64,000 nucleotides of DNA, taken from an uncultured Clostridia bacterium (GTDB taxonomy: Bacteria > Bacillota > Clostridia > TANB77 > CAG-508). Below, piece after piece: positions 26,383 through 34,310 of this stretch; within the stretch, counting starts at the first letter, position 1, and every line of letters begins with the position of its first letter. The stretch lies in assembly GCA_934154805.1 (NCBI GenBank), contig CAKPGM010000003.1, positions 42,224 through 106,223 on the forward strand, read 5' to 3'. The position numbers were made by a program, and so were the translations under genes. The notes below the pieces were generated by a model. It did not search any database, was not told the origin of the DNA, and worked only from the letters and a program-made list of their open reading frames with translations.

Positions 26383-27078
26383 ATGTTAAAAAATAAAATA
26401 AAAACTATAAACAAAAAAGCAGTAGTGATAATATCTGTTTTAATGATAATTTTTATAACATACAATGTGTTTTTTAGGAATAGCCAGGCTCAAGCCTTAT
26501 CAAAATATGGCTCTAGAGGCAATGAAGTTACACAAATTCAAACAAAATTAAAAAGATGGGGCTACTATAAAGGAAGTATAGATGGTATATATGGAAGTCA
26601 AACATTAGCAGCAGTAAAATATTTTCAAAGAAAAAATGGACTAACTGCAGACGGAATTGCGGGAACTAAAACACTTCAAGCAATGGGAATATATTCCTCT
26701 AGCAATAGTACGAGTCAAAGTACCAATAATAGTAATGTTAATTTATTGGCGCACGTAGTATATTCTGAAGCAAGAGGAGAACCGTATTCGGGACAAGTTG
26801 CAGTTGCAGCAGTTGTCTTAAATAGAGTAAAAAGCAGTTCATTTCCCAATACAATAGCTGGAGTTGTTTATCAACCAGGAGCTTTTACAGCAGTATCAGA
26901 TGGACAAATAAATCTAGAACCTAATACTACTGCATACAATGCTGCAAGAGATGCTTTGAATGGTTGGGACCCTTCATATGGAGCAATATATTACTTTAAT
27001 CCCAATACGGCAACAAATGCTTGGATTTGGTCAAGACCACAAACTGTAACAATAGGAAAACATAGATTTTGTAAATAA
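26383..27078 (+). CDS. sleB: Cell wall hydrolase of the SleB family (spore cortex-lytic type)
   Basis: A 231-residue protein. An N-terminal membrane/signal helix (about residues 12-30) is followed by a peptidoglycan-binding domain (about 42-98: GSRGNEVTQIQTKLKRWGYY, GIAGTKTLQAMG), a Ser/Asn linker, and a C-terminal Hydrolase_2 domain. The catalytic glutamate lies in VVYSEARGEPYSGQVAVAAV. SleB enzymes are lytic transglycosylases that degrade spore cortex at germination. A vegetative role cannot be excluded, and no YpeB partner is adjacent. The ATG at 26383 is chosen over a TTG at 26365 that lies inside the hairpin arm. Confidence 0.87.
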   Translation: MLKNKIKTINKKAVVIISVLMIIFITYNVFFRNSQAQALSKYGSRGNEVTQIQTKLKRWGYYKGSIDGIYGSQTLAAVKYFQRKNGLTADGIAGTKTLQAMGIYSSSNSTSQSTNNSNVNLLAHVVYSEARGEPYSGQVAVAAVVLNRVKSSSFPNTIAGVVYQPGAFTAVSDGQINLEPNTTAYNAARDALNGWDPSYGAIYYFNPNTATNAWIWSRPQTVTIGKHRFCK

Positions 27079-27086
27079 AAAAATAT

Positions 27087-27122
27087 AAAACTGATAGCAA
27101 AATATAAAATGCTGTCAGTTTT
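27087..27122 (+). terminator. Terminator after sleB
   Basis: AAAACTGATAGCA pairs with TGCTGTCAGTTTT across a 10-base loop. Confidence 0.75.
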
Positions 27123-27126
27123 AGTA

Positions 27127-27155
27127 TTGATTTTTTATTTTAGTTGTGGTATATA
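27127..27155 (+). promoter_or_regulatory. Fixed copy of the surface-gene promoter
   Basis: TTGATT (27127-27132), a 17-base spacer and TATATA (27150-27155) with an extended TGG. The AGTATTGATTTTTTAT context matches the promoters inside the three invertible segments, but no paired recombination sites flank it. An inverted repeat CTAATTTTAAGT/ACTTAAAATTAG (27164-27189) lies in the leader. Confidence 0.75.
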
Positions 27156-27215
27156 TAAATAGGACTAATTTTAAGTAGACTTAAAATTAGATACAAAAGA
27201 AAGAGGGGAAAATAA

Positions 27216-28136
27216 ATGAAAAATACTTTAAGACAAAATAAGGCTATAACACTAATAGCACTGGTTGTAACAATAGTAATTCTTCTAATATTAGCAGGAG
27301 TGAGTATAAATTTAATATTAGATGATAATGGAATTATAGAGAAATCTAAAGAAGCAAAATTAGAAACAAGAGCTTCACAAGTAGAAGACGAAATAGGACT
27401 ATGGAAACAAAATAATTTTATAAGGTCAGAAACTGGAGAGAGTGCCGAAAGTATAGATGGTGTATTACAAAAGCTACTTTCAAAAAAACTATTAAATGAA
27501 GAGGAAATAGATGAAGCAAATGAAACAATAACAATAAAAAGAAAAGATGGCTCAATATTAAAAGAAATAGTATACGGGAAATTAAGAATAAAAATAAGTA
27601 AAAATCCAGAAACAGAAAAGGCAGGTTCAGTTACATTAACAGTAGAATCAGTAGACGGATTAACAGAAATAGATATTAGTCAAGGAGACGAGCAACTTGA
27701 TAATTTTGTAAATTCATTAGATGGCGAAACAAAAAAGAACATAATAAGAAATAGTATGGCGGCATGGGTAAACAAAAATGACAATTCAGCAAATTGCACG
27801 ACATTTAAAGAAGCATTAGATTATTGGCAAAGTCAAGGATGGATAGAAGAAGCGTCGCCGGATGATTATTCTCAAAAAGAAGAAAACTTTTGGACTGAAA
27901 TAGATAATCAGATGGGAATAGATGAATTCTTAAAAGAAGGAATATTACGTAATTTGTATTATAATGACAGTACTGGCATTATAGCTGGATATATAATAAC
28001 AAATCCTGATGGAGAAATTTCTGACACGTATACAGCCAATGCGAACGGCACATACCAATTTACAATAAAAGATGTAATAACAGATAAAACATATACTAAA
28101 ATAGTAGAAGTAACTAATATAGACACAATAATTTAA
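27216..28136 (+). CDS. Prepilin-like secreted protein of unknown function
   Basis: A 306-residue protein with the N-terminus NKAITLIALVVTIVILLILAG, the same prepilin-like helix found in four other proteins of this window. A helical region (about 30-60) and a C-terminal beta domain without a recognised family follow. It lacks glutamate at +5 of the presumed mature protein. The ribosome binding site AAGAGGGGAAAA is strong. It is driven by a promoter of the inverton type, but in a fixed forward orientation. A perfect 18-bp terminator follows. It may be a pseudopilin or another surface protein; its partners are not visible here. Confidence 0.7.
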   Translation: MKNTLRQNKAITLIALVVTIVILLILAGVSINLILDDNGIIEKSKEAKLETRASQVEDEIGLWKQNNFIRSETGESAESIDGVLQKLLSKKLLNEEEIDEANETITIKRKDGSILKEIVYGKLRIKISKNPETEKAGSVTLTVESVDGLTEIDISQGDEQLDNFVNSLDGETKKNIIRNSMAAWVNKNDNSANCTTFKEALDYWQSQGWIEEASPDDYSQKEENFWTEIDNQMGIDEFLKEGILRNLYYNDSTGIIAGYIITNPDGEISDTYTANANGTYQFTIKDVITDKTYTKIVEVTNIDTII

Positions 28137-28173
28137 ACATAAAAAATAAGAAAGATAATGAAATAAAATATAT

Positions 28174-28214
28174 AAGGAAATAGTACAGTAAATAACTTAC
28201 TGTACTATTTCCTT
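28174..28214 (+). terminator. Terminator after the 306-residue prepilin-like gene
   Basis: A perfect 18-bp stem (AAGGAAATAGTACAGTAA and its complement) with an ATAAC loop. The symmetry makes it usable in both directions. Confidence 0.8.
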
Positions 28215-28260
28215 TGAATATGACTATAAAAAAAGGTTGACACAATATGTTATCTAACTA

Positions 28261-28289
28261 TTGATTTTATAAGTAATTTGATATAAAAT
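28261..28289 (+). promoter_or_regulatory. Possible promoter of the acyl-CoA synthetase-like gene
   Basis: TTGATT (28261-28266), 17 bases and TAAAAT (28284-28289). An isolated TTGACA at 28237 has no -10 at the right distance. Confidence 0.4.
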
Positions 28290-28334
28290 AAGCACATAAG
28301 TTTAAGTACAAATTTAATACGGAGATAAGATAAA

Positions 28335-30083
28335 ATGGAAAAAAGAATGAAAAAATTTAAAGGTCACGAAATGGGGACTGTTAAAGATTATAAAGAATTA
28401 TTAAATAGAGCAGTTGAGAAATACGGAGATAAAGTAGCTTTCAAATATAAAAAAGATTTAAAAGCAAAAAATCCAGAATATGTTGAACATTCATTTAAAG
28501 ATTATAAAAATGATGTAACAAAACTAGGAACAGCCTTATTGGATATGGGGCTAGAGGGCAAAAAAGTTGCTTTAATAGGCAGAAATAGATATGAATGGTG
28601 TGTAACATATATGGCTGTTGCGTGTGGAAATATGATAATTGTTCCATTAGACAGAGCACTTCCAAACAGTGAAATAAAATCATTAATCTCTAGAAGTGAA
28701 GCGGAAGCGGTTATATATGACGAAAAATACGAAGAAGCATTTGATGAGATAAAAAAAGAAAATAATACAAATCTAAAATATTATATTTGTATGGATAATC
28801 TAAATAAAAAAGATATTCTATATTATCAAGATTTGTTGAAAAAAGGAGAAGATAGTTTAGCAAACAACTACAATAAATTTGATAACATAGAAATAGATAA
28901 TAACAAATTATCAGTATTACTATATACATCTGGAACAACATCAGCAGCAAAAGCAGTAATGCTATGTCAGAATAATGTTTGTTCTAATATAAATGCGATG
29001 CCACACTTTGTAATGATGTATGAAACAGATTCAATACTATCATTCTTACCATTACACCATACATTTGAATGTACGATTTCATTTATATATGGATGTTTAT
29101 ATTGTGGAGCAACTTTAATATTCTGTGATGGACTAAAATACATATTAGATAACTTAAAAGAATATCACATTACAGTATTTGTTGGAGTACCACAAATGCT
29201 AGAATTAATGTATAAAAAATTAACAAAGGCAATAGAAAAACAAGGAAAAACAAAGCTAATAAATATAATGAGCAAACTATGTAATTTCTTGCTATTCTTC
29301 CATATAGACATCAGAAGAAAAGTGTTTAAACAAATACTAGATAATCTTGGAGGAAAGCTAAGATTAATCCTTTATGGTGGAGCACCAATGGATAAACCAG
29401 CAATAATAGGACTTTCGAATTTTGGTATATCTATAAATCAAGGATATGGATTAACAGAAACATCGCCAGTTATATCAGCAGAAACAGATCACTTCAAAAA
29501 ACCTGGGGCAACAGGACTTGTAATGTGCAATGAAGAAGCAAAAATATATAATCCGAATGATGAAGGAATAGGAGAAATCATAGTAAAAGGTCCAAATATA
29601 ATGTTGGGATATTACAAAGATGAAGAATCAACTAAAGAAGCTATAAAAGATGGATGGTTCTATACTGGAGATTTAGGATATATAGATAAAGAAGGATTTT
29701 TATACATAACAGGTAGAAAGAAAGACTTAATAGTATTAAAAAACGGAAAGAATGTATATCCATTAGAGTTAGAATTCTTAATTAGTAAATTACCTTTTGT
29801 AGAGGAATGTATGGTATTTGGTATGCCAAAAGATGGAGACGAAAAAGATCCAGTAGTATCTGCAAAAATAGTATATAATGAAGAAACAATGCAACAATTA
29901 TATCCTGATAAAAAGGAAGAAGAATATAGAGATATTATCTGGGAGCAAGTAAAAGAAATAAATCAAAACTTGTCAACATACAAACACATAAAAGAAATAA
30001 TTGTAACAACAGAGCCTCTAGTAAAGACTACTACACAAAAAGTAAAAAGAGCAGAAGAAATGAAAAAAATATTAGCAAAATAA
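28335..30083 (+). CDS. AMP-dependent acyl-CoA synthetase/ligase
   Basis: A 582-residue ANL-superfamily adenylating enzyme. Motifs in order: the phosphate loop LLYTSGTTSAAKAVM (about 195), YGLTETSPVIS (about 378), the WFYTGDLGYID hinge region (about 435) and GRKKDLIVLKNGKNVYP (about 457). The C-terminal catalytic lysine region contains KTTTQKVKR. It most resembles long-chain fatty acid-CoA ligases (FadD/AMP-forming). A second, diverged paralogue lies at 34311 on the other strand. The fatty or other carboxylic acid substrate is not evident. Confidence 0.85.
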   Translation: MEKRMKKFKGHEMGTVKDYKELLNRAVEKYGDKVAFKYKKDLKAKNPEYVEHSFKDYKNDVTKLGTALLDMGLEGKKVALIGRNRYEWCVTYMAVACGNMIIVPLDRALPNSEIKSLISRSEAEAVIYDEKYEEAFDEIKKENNTNLKYYICMDNLNKKDILYYQDLLKKGEDSLANNYNKFDNIEIDNNKLSVLLYTSGTTSAAKAVMLCQNNVCSNINAMPHFVMMYETDSILSFLPLHHTFECTISFIYGCLYCGATLIFCDGLKYILDNLKEYHITVFVGVPQMLELMYKKLTKAIEKQGKTKLINIMSKLCNFLLFFHIDIRRKVFKQILDNLGGKLRLILYGGAPMDKPAIIGLSNFGISINQGYGLTETSPVISAETDHFKKPGATGLVMCNEEAKIYNPNDEGIGEIIVKGPNIMLGYYKDEESTKEAIKDGWFYTGDLGYIDKEGFLYITGRKKDLIVLKNGKNVYPLELEFLISKLPFVEECMVFGMPKDGDEKDPVVSAKIVYNEETMQQLYPDKKEEEYRDIIWEQVKEINQNLSTYKHIKEIIVTTEPLVKTTTQKVKRAEEMKKILAK

Positions 30084-30088
30084 TGAAC

Positions 30089-30120
30089 AAGGGATGGCAG
30101 GCTTAAAAGCACCATCCCTT
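30089..30120 (+). terminator. Hairpin after the acyl-CoA synthetase-like gene
   Basis: AAGGGATGG and CCATCCCTT form a 9-bp stem with a 14-base loop. The T-run behind it is poor. Confidence 0.55.
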
Positions 30121-30143
30121 ATTGTAACAAACAAGGAGTAAAT

Positions 30144-32249
30144 ATGTTTGAAAATATTAAAGTTGTAAAAAGAGATGGAAAAAAAGTTGATTTTGACGGA
30201 AGTAAAATAGCTTTGGCAATAAAAAAAGGATTTGACAGTGTTGCACTTGACGAAGAAGAACAAAAGTATTCTGAAAAAGATATAAACAAAGTATATAATC
30301 TTGTAATAGAGGAAATAGGAAATCTTGGAGTTGAGAGAATAAAGATTGAGGAGATCCAAGATTTAATAGAAAAATACTTGCAACAAGAAGGATATGAAGA
30401 TGTATATACTTCATTTTCGGAGTATAGGGAAAGAAGAGCTCAGTCAAGAAAAATATTTTTTGAAGAAAAGAAACAACACAAGTTTTTAAAAGCATTAGAA
30501 GCACTAACATTAAAAAAAGAAAATAATGTTAGCCCTATGGAAATGATGATAGACTATGGAAGTACAATTTCAAAGGAATTTGCTAAGTCTTACATAGTAA
30601 AAAAGAAAGTAGCTGATGCTCAAGACTTAGGAGAAATACATATACACGATTTAAATTTTATGCCACTAGGAACAACTACATCATCACAAATAAATCTAGA
30701 GAAAATATATAATGGTGGATTTGAAACAAAAAATATACATATAAGAGAGCCAAAAGATATAATGTCTTATACTGCACTTGCAGTTCTAGTAATAACATTA
30801 AATCAAAAAGAACAACATGGATGCCAATCAATTCCGGCGTTTGACTATTATATGGCACCAGGTGTGCTAAAGACCTTTAAAAAACAATTTAAACAAACTA
30901 TAGATGATATATTAATATATACAGACTTTGATAAATTTGCAGCAACAAATGGAATTGACAGAGAAATAGAAAAACTTGAAAGCATAGATTTTGATATTTC
31001 AATTTTTGATAAATATAGCAGAGAGTCAGAACAGCTAAAAAGAGCTTTTAGAATATCTTATGATATAGCAATGAAGAAAACAAAGAAAATAGTTTCACAG
31101 GCTATGGAAGCTTTTATACACGATACAAATGTTATAGACACAAATGGAAATGAAAGAATATATCCAACAATAAATTTAGGAACAGACACCTCAGCAGAAG
31201 GAAGAATGGTAATAACTAAAATATTAGATGCCATAGACTTTGGAATAGAAAATGAAAAAGAAAGACTATCTCCACTTGTAATATTTAAAATAAAAGAAGG
31301 AATAAATTATAACGAAGAAGATAAAAATTATGATTTATATAAAAGAGCCATAGATATAGCAAGTAGAAGAAATTATCCAGCGTTTTCTTTCTTAGATGCA
31401 ACATATAATAAAAAGTACTATGTAGAAAATAATCCGGATAGCGAAGTTGCATACAATTCTTCTAATATGAGAGAGATGGAAAATATTATAGATAGAGAAG
31501 GCAAACAAATAGCTTCACAAAGAGGAAATATATCATATACAACAATTAACCTAGCAAGAATAGGAATAAAAAACAGTCCAATATTAAAAGAAATGTCTAA
31601 GTCAAAAGAAAAACAATATGAAGAATTCTTTAATGAATTGGAGGACAAGCTAAACTTAGTAAAAGACCAGCTACTAGATAGATTTGAAGCACAAGGAAAT
31701 AAAAAAGCCTATGAATTTCCCTTCTTTATAAAACAAGGTGTATGGATGGATGCTGAAAAAGCAAAAGATGATGACAGAATTAGAAAAGTAATAAAGCAAG
31801 GAAGTCTTACAGTAGGATTTATTGGATTGGAAGAATGTTTAATTGCTTTAACGGGAAAGAAAAGAATTGATAGCAAAGAAACACAGAAATTAGGAATTCA
31901 AATAATAAGCTTTATGAAAAGCAAAGTTGAGGAATTTAGTAATAAATATAACTTAAACTTTTCATTAATGGGAACAGAAGATAAGGAGCTTGCAGAAGAA
32001 TTTATTGCAACAGACAAAGCAATATATGGAACCTTAAAGGAAATAACTGATAAAAACATATATACAAATTCTTTTTATATAGACAACGAATCTGATATAA
32101 AAGATAAAATAAAAATAGAAGCGCCATATCATGAATTAACAAATGGAGGACATTCTTTAACTATAGACATAACAGAAGCTAGTAAGGAAGAACTAGAAAA
32201 TATATTAAGAAACTCAAAAGAAAATAACATTGGATTTATAAAATTTTAA
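30144..32249 (+). CDS. Anaerobic ribonucleotide reductase-like protein (NrdD paralogue), apparently without catalytic Cys and glycyl radical domain
   Basis: A 701-residue NrdD-like protein. The N-terminal ATP-cone is intact (VVKRDGKKVDFDGSKIALAI, residues 5-95), and the core barrel is recognisable (GEIHIHDLNFMP, GCQSIPAFDYYMAPGV, INLGTDTSAEG, RGNISYTTINLARIGI). Two expected elements are missing. The MGCR(T) segment that carries the thiyl-radical cysteine reads NSSNMR instead. The protein also stops at NIGFIKF, before the usual C-terminal zinc cysteines and the RVTGYL-type glycyl radical loop. No downstream frame continues the domain, because a terminator follows at once. No nrdG is adjacent. 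It is therefore either a pseudoenzyme with nucleotide-sensing potential or a decaying copy. Confidence 0.8.
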   Translation: MFENIKVVKRDGKKVDFDGSKIALAIKKGFDSVALDEEEQKYSEKDINKVYNLVIEEIGNLGVERIKIEEIQDLIEKYLQQEGYEDVYTSFSEYRERRAQSRKIFFEEKKQHKFLKALEALTLKKENNVSPMEMMIDYGSTISKEFAKSYIVKKKVADAQDLGEIHIHDLNFMPLGTTTSSQINLEKIYNGGFETKNIHIREPKDIMSYTALAVLVITLNQKEQHGCQSIPAFDYYMAPGVLKTFKKQFKQTIDDILIYTDFDKFAATNGIDREIEKLESIDFDISIFDKYSRESEQLKRAFRISYDIAMKKTKKIVSQAMEAFIHDTNVIDTNGNERIYPTINLGTDTSAEGRMVITKILDAIDFGIENEKERLSPLVIFKIKEGINYNEEDKNYDLYKRAIDIASRRNYPAFSFLDATYNKKYYVENNPDSEVAYNSSNMREMENIIDREGKQIASQRGNISYTTINLARIGIKNSPILKEMSKSKEKQYEEFFNELEDKLNLVKDQLLDRFEAQGNKKAYEFPFFIKQGVWMDAEKAKDDDRIRKVIKQGSLTVGFIGLEECLIALTGKKRIDSKETQKLGIQIISFMKSKVEEFSNKYNLNFSLMGTEDKELAEEFIATDKAIYGTLKEITDKNIYTNSFYIDNESDIKDKIKIEAPYHELTNGGHSLTIDITEASKEELENILRNSKENNIGFIKF

Positions 32250-32251
32250 GT

Positions 32252-32292
32252 AATAATATCGCTCAAAAGGTATGCTTTTGGGCGGTATTATT
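32252..32292. terminator. Bidirectional terminator between the nrdD-like gene and the DUF6774 gene
   Basis: AATAATATCGCTCAAAAG pairs with CTTTTGGGCGGTATTATT. The convergent minus-strand gene ends inside it. Confidence 0.75.
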
Positions 32293-32488
32293 TCGTTGAA
32301 CACCCAGGATTTTCAACAGCAGCGATAGTAGATAAATTAGAACCAAGAGCGGAGAAAAAATTACCGAGAACATCAATCTCATCAGGATTTAAATTCTTTG
32401 CAATAGCAACAGATAAAAGTCCTGCAAGAGCAACAAGCTCGCAACCAGATAAACTATTTAGAAAACAAGAAAACTCATGATAATCCAT
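32288..32488 (-). CDS. DUF6774-like small protein
   Basis: A 66-residue protein resembling the short Clostridia proteins of DUF6774. The conserved core is CELVALAGLLSVAIAKNLNPDEIDVLGNF-like, followed by a region ending TIAA and a cysteine close to the C-terminus. No function is known. The start is taken at the ATG at 32488 after CTGGTGG; a GTG at 32497 is alternative. It is convergent with the nrdD-like gene and divergent from the AbrB-type regulator. Confidence 0.65.
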   Translation of the reverse strand: MDYHEFSCFLNSLSGCELVALAGLLSVAIAKNLNPDEIDVLGNFFSALGSNLSTIAAVENPGCSTK

Positions 32489-32555
32489 AAAAACCACCAG
32501 TATATAATATGTAATTAAAAATACTATGTGAAAGAAACAAAATATTAAAAAAGTA

Positions 32556-32584
32556 TTGCTTTTTTAAAATATAAAAAGTATAAT
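32556..32584 (+). promoter_or_regulatory. Promoter of the AbrB-ABC transporter operon
   Basis: TTGCTT (32556-32561), 17 bases and TATAAT (32579-32584). Confidence 0.7.
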
Positions 32585-32620
32585 AAGTATGAAAAGTATA
32601 ACAAAAATAAGGAGGCAAAA

Positions 32621-32824
32621 ATGGATAAGAATAAATATGTAGGAATTAGTAAGGTAGGAGAAAAAGGACAAATAGTAATTCCAAAAGAAGCAAGAGATAT
32701 GTTTGATATTAAGCCAGGAGATTCTGTAGTTGTTTTATGTGATAAGAATAGAGGAATGGCAATAGTAAAAGCAGAGAGCTTAGAACCAGCTATGGATAAA
32801 TTCATACCAAAGGGAGATGAATAG
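32621..32824 (+). CDS. AbrB/SpoVT-type DNA-binding regulator
   Basis: A 67-residue protein consisting of one swapped-hairpin AbrB domain (GISKVGEKGQIVIPKEARDMF, then IKPGDSVVVL). Such proteins are dimeric transition-state or transporter-linked regulators. It starts an operon with an ABC ATPase and permease encoded immediately downstream, and probably autoregulates that operon. The binding site AAGGAGG is strong. Confidence 0.88.
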   Translation: MDKNKYVGISKVGEKGQIVIPKEARDMFDIKPGDSVVVLCDKNRGMAIVKAESLEPAMDKFIPKGDE

Positions 32825-32825
32825 T

Positions 32826-33545
32826 ATGATAGAAATAAAAAATCTAACGAAAAAATTCAAAGATAAGATAGCAGTAAACAATATTAGCTTAACAATTAAT
32901 GAAGGTGAGCTATTTTCTCTATTAGGAACAAATGGAGCAGGAAAAACAACAACTATAAAAATGATGTCAACACTTATATTACCAACATCAGGAGAAATGA
33001 AAGTTGAAGGATACGACATAAGAAAAGATAATATGAAAATTAAAGAAATAATCAATGTTTCGCCACAGGAAACAGCAATAGCACCGAATCTGTCTGTTAA
33101 AGAAAATTTGGAGTTTATGGCAGGAGTTTATAAAATAAAAAACAAAGATGAAAAAATAAACGAGTTAATAGAAATCTTTAAGCTACAAGAAGTACTAAAA
33201 CAAAAAGCAAAAACTCTATCTGGAGGTTGGCAAAGAAAATTGTCAATAGCAATCTCTCTAATAAACAATCCTAAAATATTATTTTTAGATGAACCAACTT
33301 TAGGTTTGGATGTTATCGCAAGGAGAGAATTGTGGAGTGTAATAGAAAAATTAAAAGGGAAAATCACAATAATACTTACAACACATTATATGGAAGAAGC
33401 AGAAAGCTTATCTGATAGGGTAGGAATAATGAATAAAGGAAGTCTGATAGAAGTAGGAACACCTAAAGAACTTATAGAAAAGGCTGGAACTAAAAATTTT
33501 GAAGAAGCATTTGTTAAAATAGCAACAGGAGGTGAAGAACAATGA
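32826..33545 (+). CDS. ABC transporter ATP-binding protein
   Basis: A 239-residue ATPase with Walker A GTNGAGKTT (about residue 37), the Q-loop around NVSPQET, the signature LSGGWQRK (about 132), Walker B ILFLDEPTLGLD (about 150) and the switch histidine in TTHYMEEAE. It is of the DrrA/CcmA type associated with ABC-2 exporters. The start ATG at 32826 is preferred over one nine bases upstream because AAGGGAG is then correctly placed. It overlaps the permease gene by four bases (ATGA), indicating coupled translation. Confidence 0.9.
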   Translation: MIEIKNLTKKFKDKIAVNNISLTINEGELFSLLGTNGAGKTTTIKMMSTLILPTSGEMKVEGYDIRKDNMKIKEIINVSPQETAIAPNLSVKENLEFMAGVYKIKNKDEKINELIEIFKLQEVLKQKAKTLSGGWQRKLSIAISLINNPKILFLDEPTLGLDVIARRELWSVIEKLKGKITIILTTHYMEEAESLSDRVGIMNKGSLIEVGTPKELIEKAGTKNFEEAFVKIATGGEEQ

Positions 33546-34273
33546 GAATATTAAACTTTGCAAAAAGAAATTTTAAAGAAATAATAAGAGATCCATTAAG
33601 CATAATATTTGCAATTATTTTGCCACTATTTTTATTGTTCATATTTCAACAAATAAAAATACCAAATGACACCTATAATTTAGAAAACTTTACACCAGGA
33701 ATAATGATATTTAGTTTTTCTTTTATAACATTGTTCTCATCTACACTTATAGCGAAAGATAGACAAACTTCATTATTAATAAGATTAGGAATAAGTCCTA
33801 TGAAACCAATAGAATACATATTGGGATATATGATTTCTTTTATACCAGTTATACTATTGCAAGATATTTTATTATTTGTGTTAGCTATAATCTTAGGCTT
33901 TCCATTTAGCATAAATATTATATGGACTATATTAGTTTCTGTAATTATAGCAATATTATTTTTAGGAATAGGAATACTAATAGGAAGCTTAGTGTCAGAC
34001 AAAGCAGCATCAGGAATATCTAGTATAATTGTACAATTAGTATGTTTTACAAGTGGAATATACTTTCCAAAAGAACTATTAGGAAATACATATAGTAAAA
34101 TATGTGAAATATTGCCATTTGATTCAGCTTTAGTAATTATTAAAGGAATATTAAACAATAATTATGAAACAATAAAGCTACAAAACATTATAGTGTTTTG
34201 TGTATATACAGTTACATTTATAATTTTGTCAGCTATAATCTTTAAGAGAAGAATGATAAGTGATAACAAATAA
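33542..34273 (+). CDS. ABC-2 type transporter permease
   Basis: A 243-residue membrane protein with six predicted helices, and an N-terminal cytoplasmic segment NFAKRNFKEIIRDPLSI typical of ABC-2 permeases. Together with the preceding ATPase it forms an exporter of unknown substrate (drug, peptide or lipid). It is regulated as part of the AbrB-type operon and terminated by the hairpin at 34279. Confidence 0.87.
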   Translation: MRILNFAKRNFKEIIRDPLSIIFAIILPLFLLFIFQQIKIPNDTYNLENFTPGIMIFSFSFITLFSSTLIAKDRQTSLLIRLGISPMKPIEYILGYMISFIPVILLQDILLFVLAIILGFPFSINIIWTILVSVIIAILFLGIGILIGSLVSDKAASGISSIIVQLVCFTSGIYFPKELLGNTYSKICEILPFDSALVIIKGILNNNYETIKLQNIIVFCVYTVTFIILSAIIFKRRMISDNK

Positions 34274-34278
34274 GGAAA

Positions 34279-34304
34279 TCCCACAGAAAAATAAATCTGT
34301 GGGA
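34279..34304. terminator. Bidirectional terminator between the ABC permease and the second acyl-CoA synthetase
   Basis: TCCCACAGA and TCTGTGGGA form a 9-bp stem with an A/T-rich loop and AT-rich flanks on both sides. Confidence 0.75.
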
Positions 34305-34310
34305 ATACTT

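Noticed and set aside
27164..27189. Fourth inverton-type site upstream of gene 27216
   Set aside because: The CTAATTTTAAGT/ACTTAAAATTAG palindrome has different arms and no partner on the other side of the promoter.
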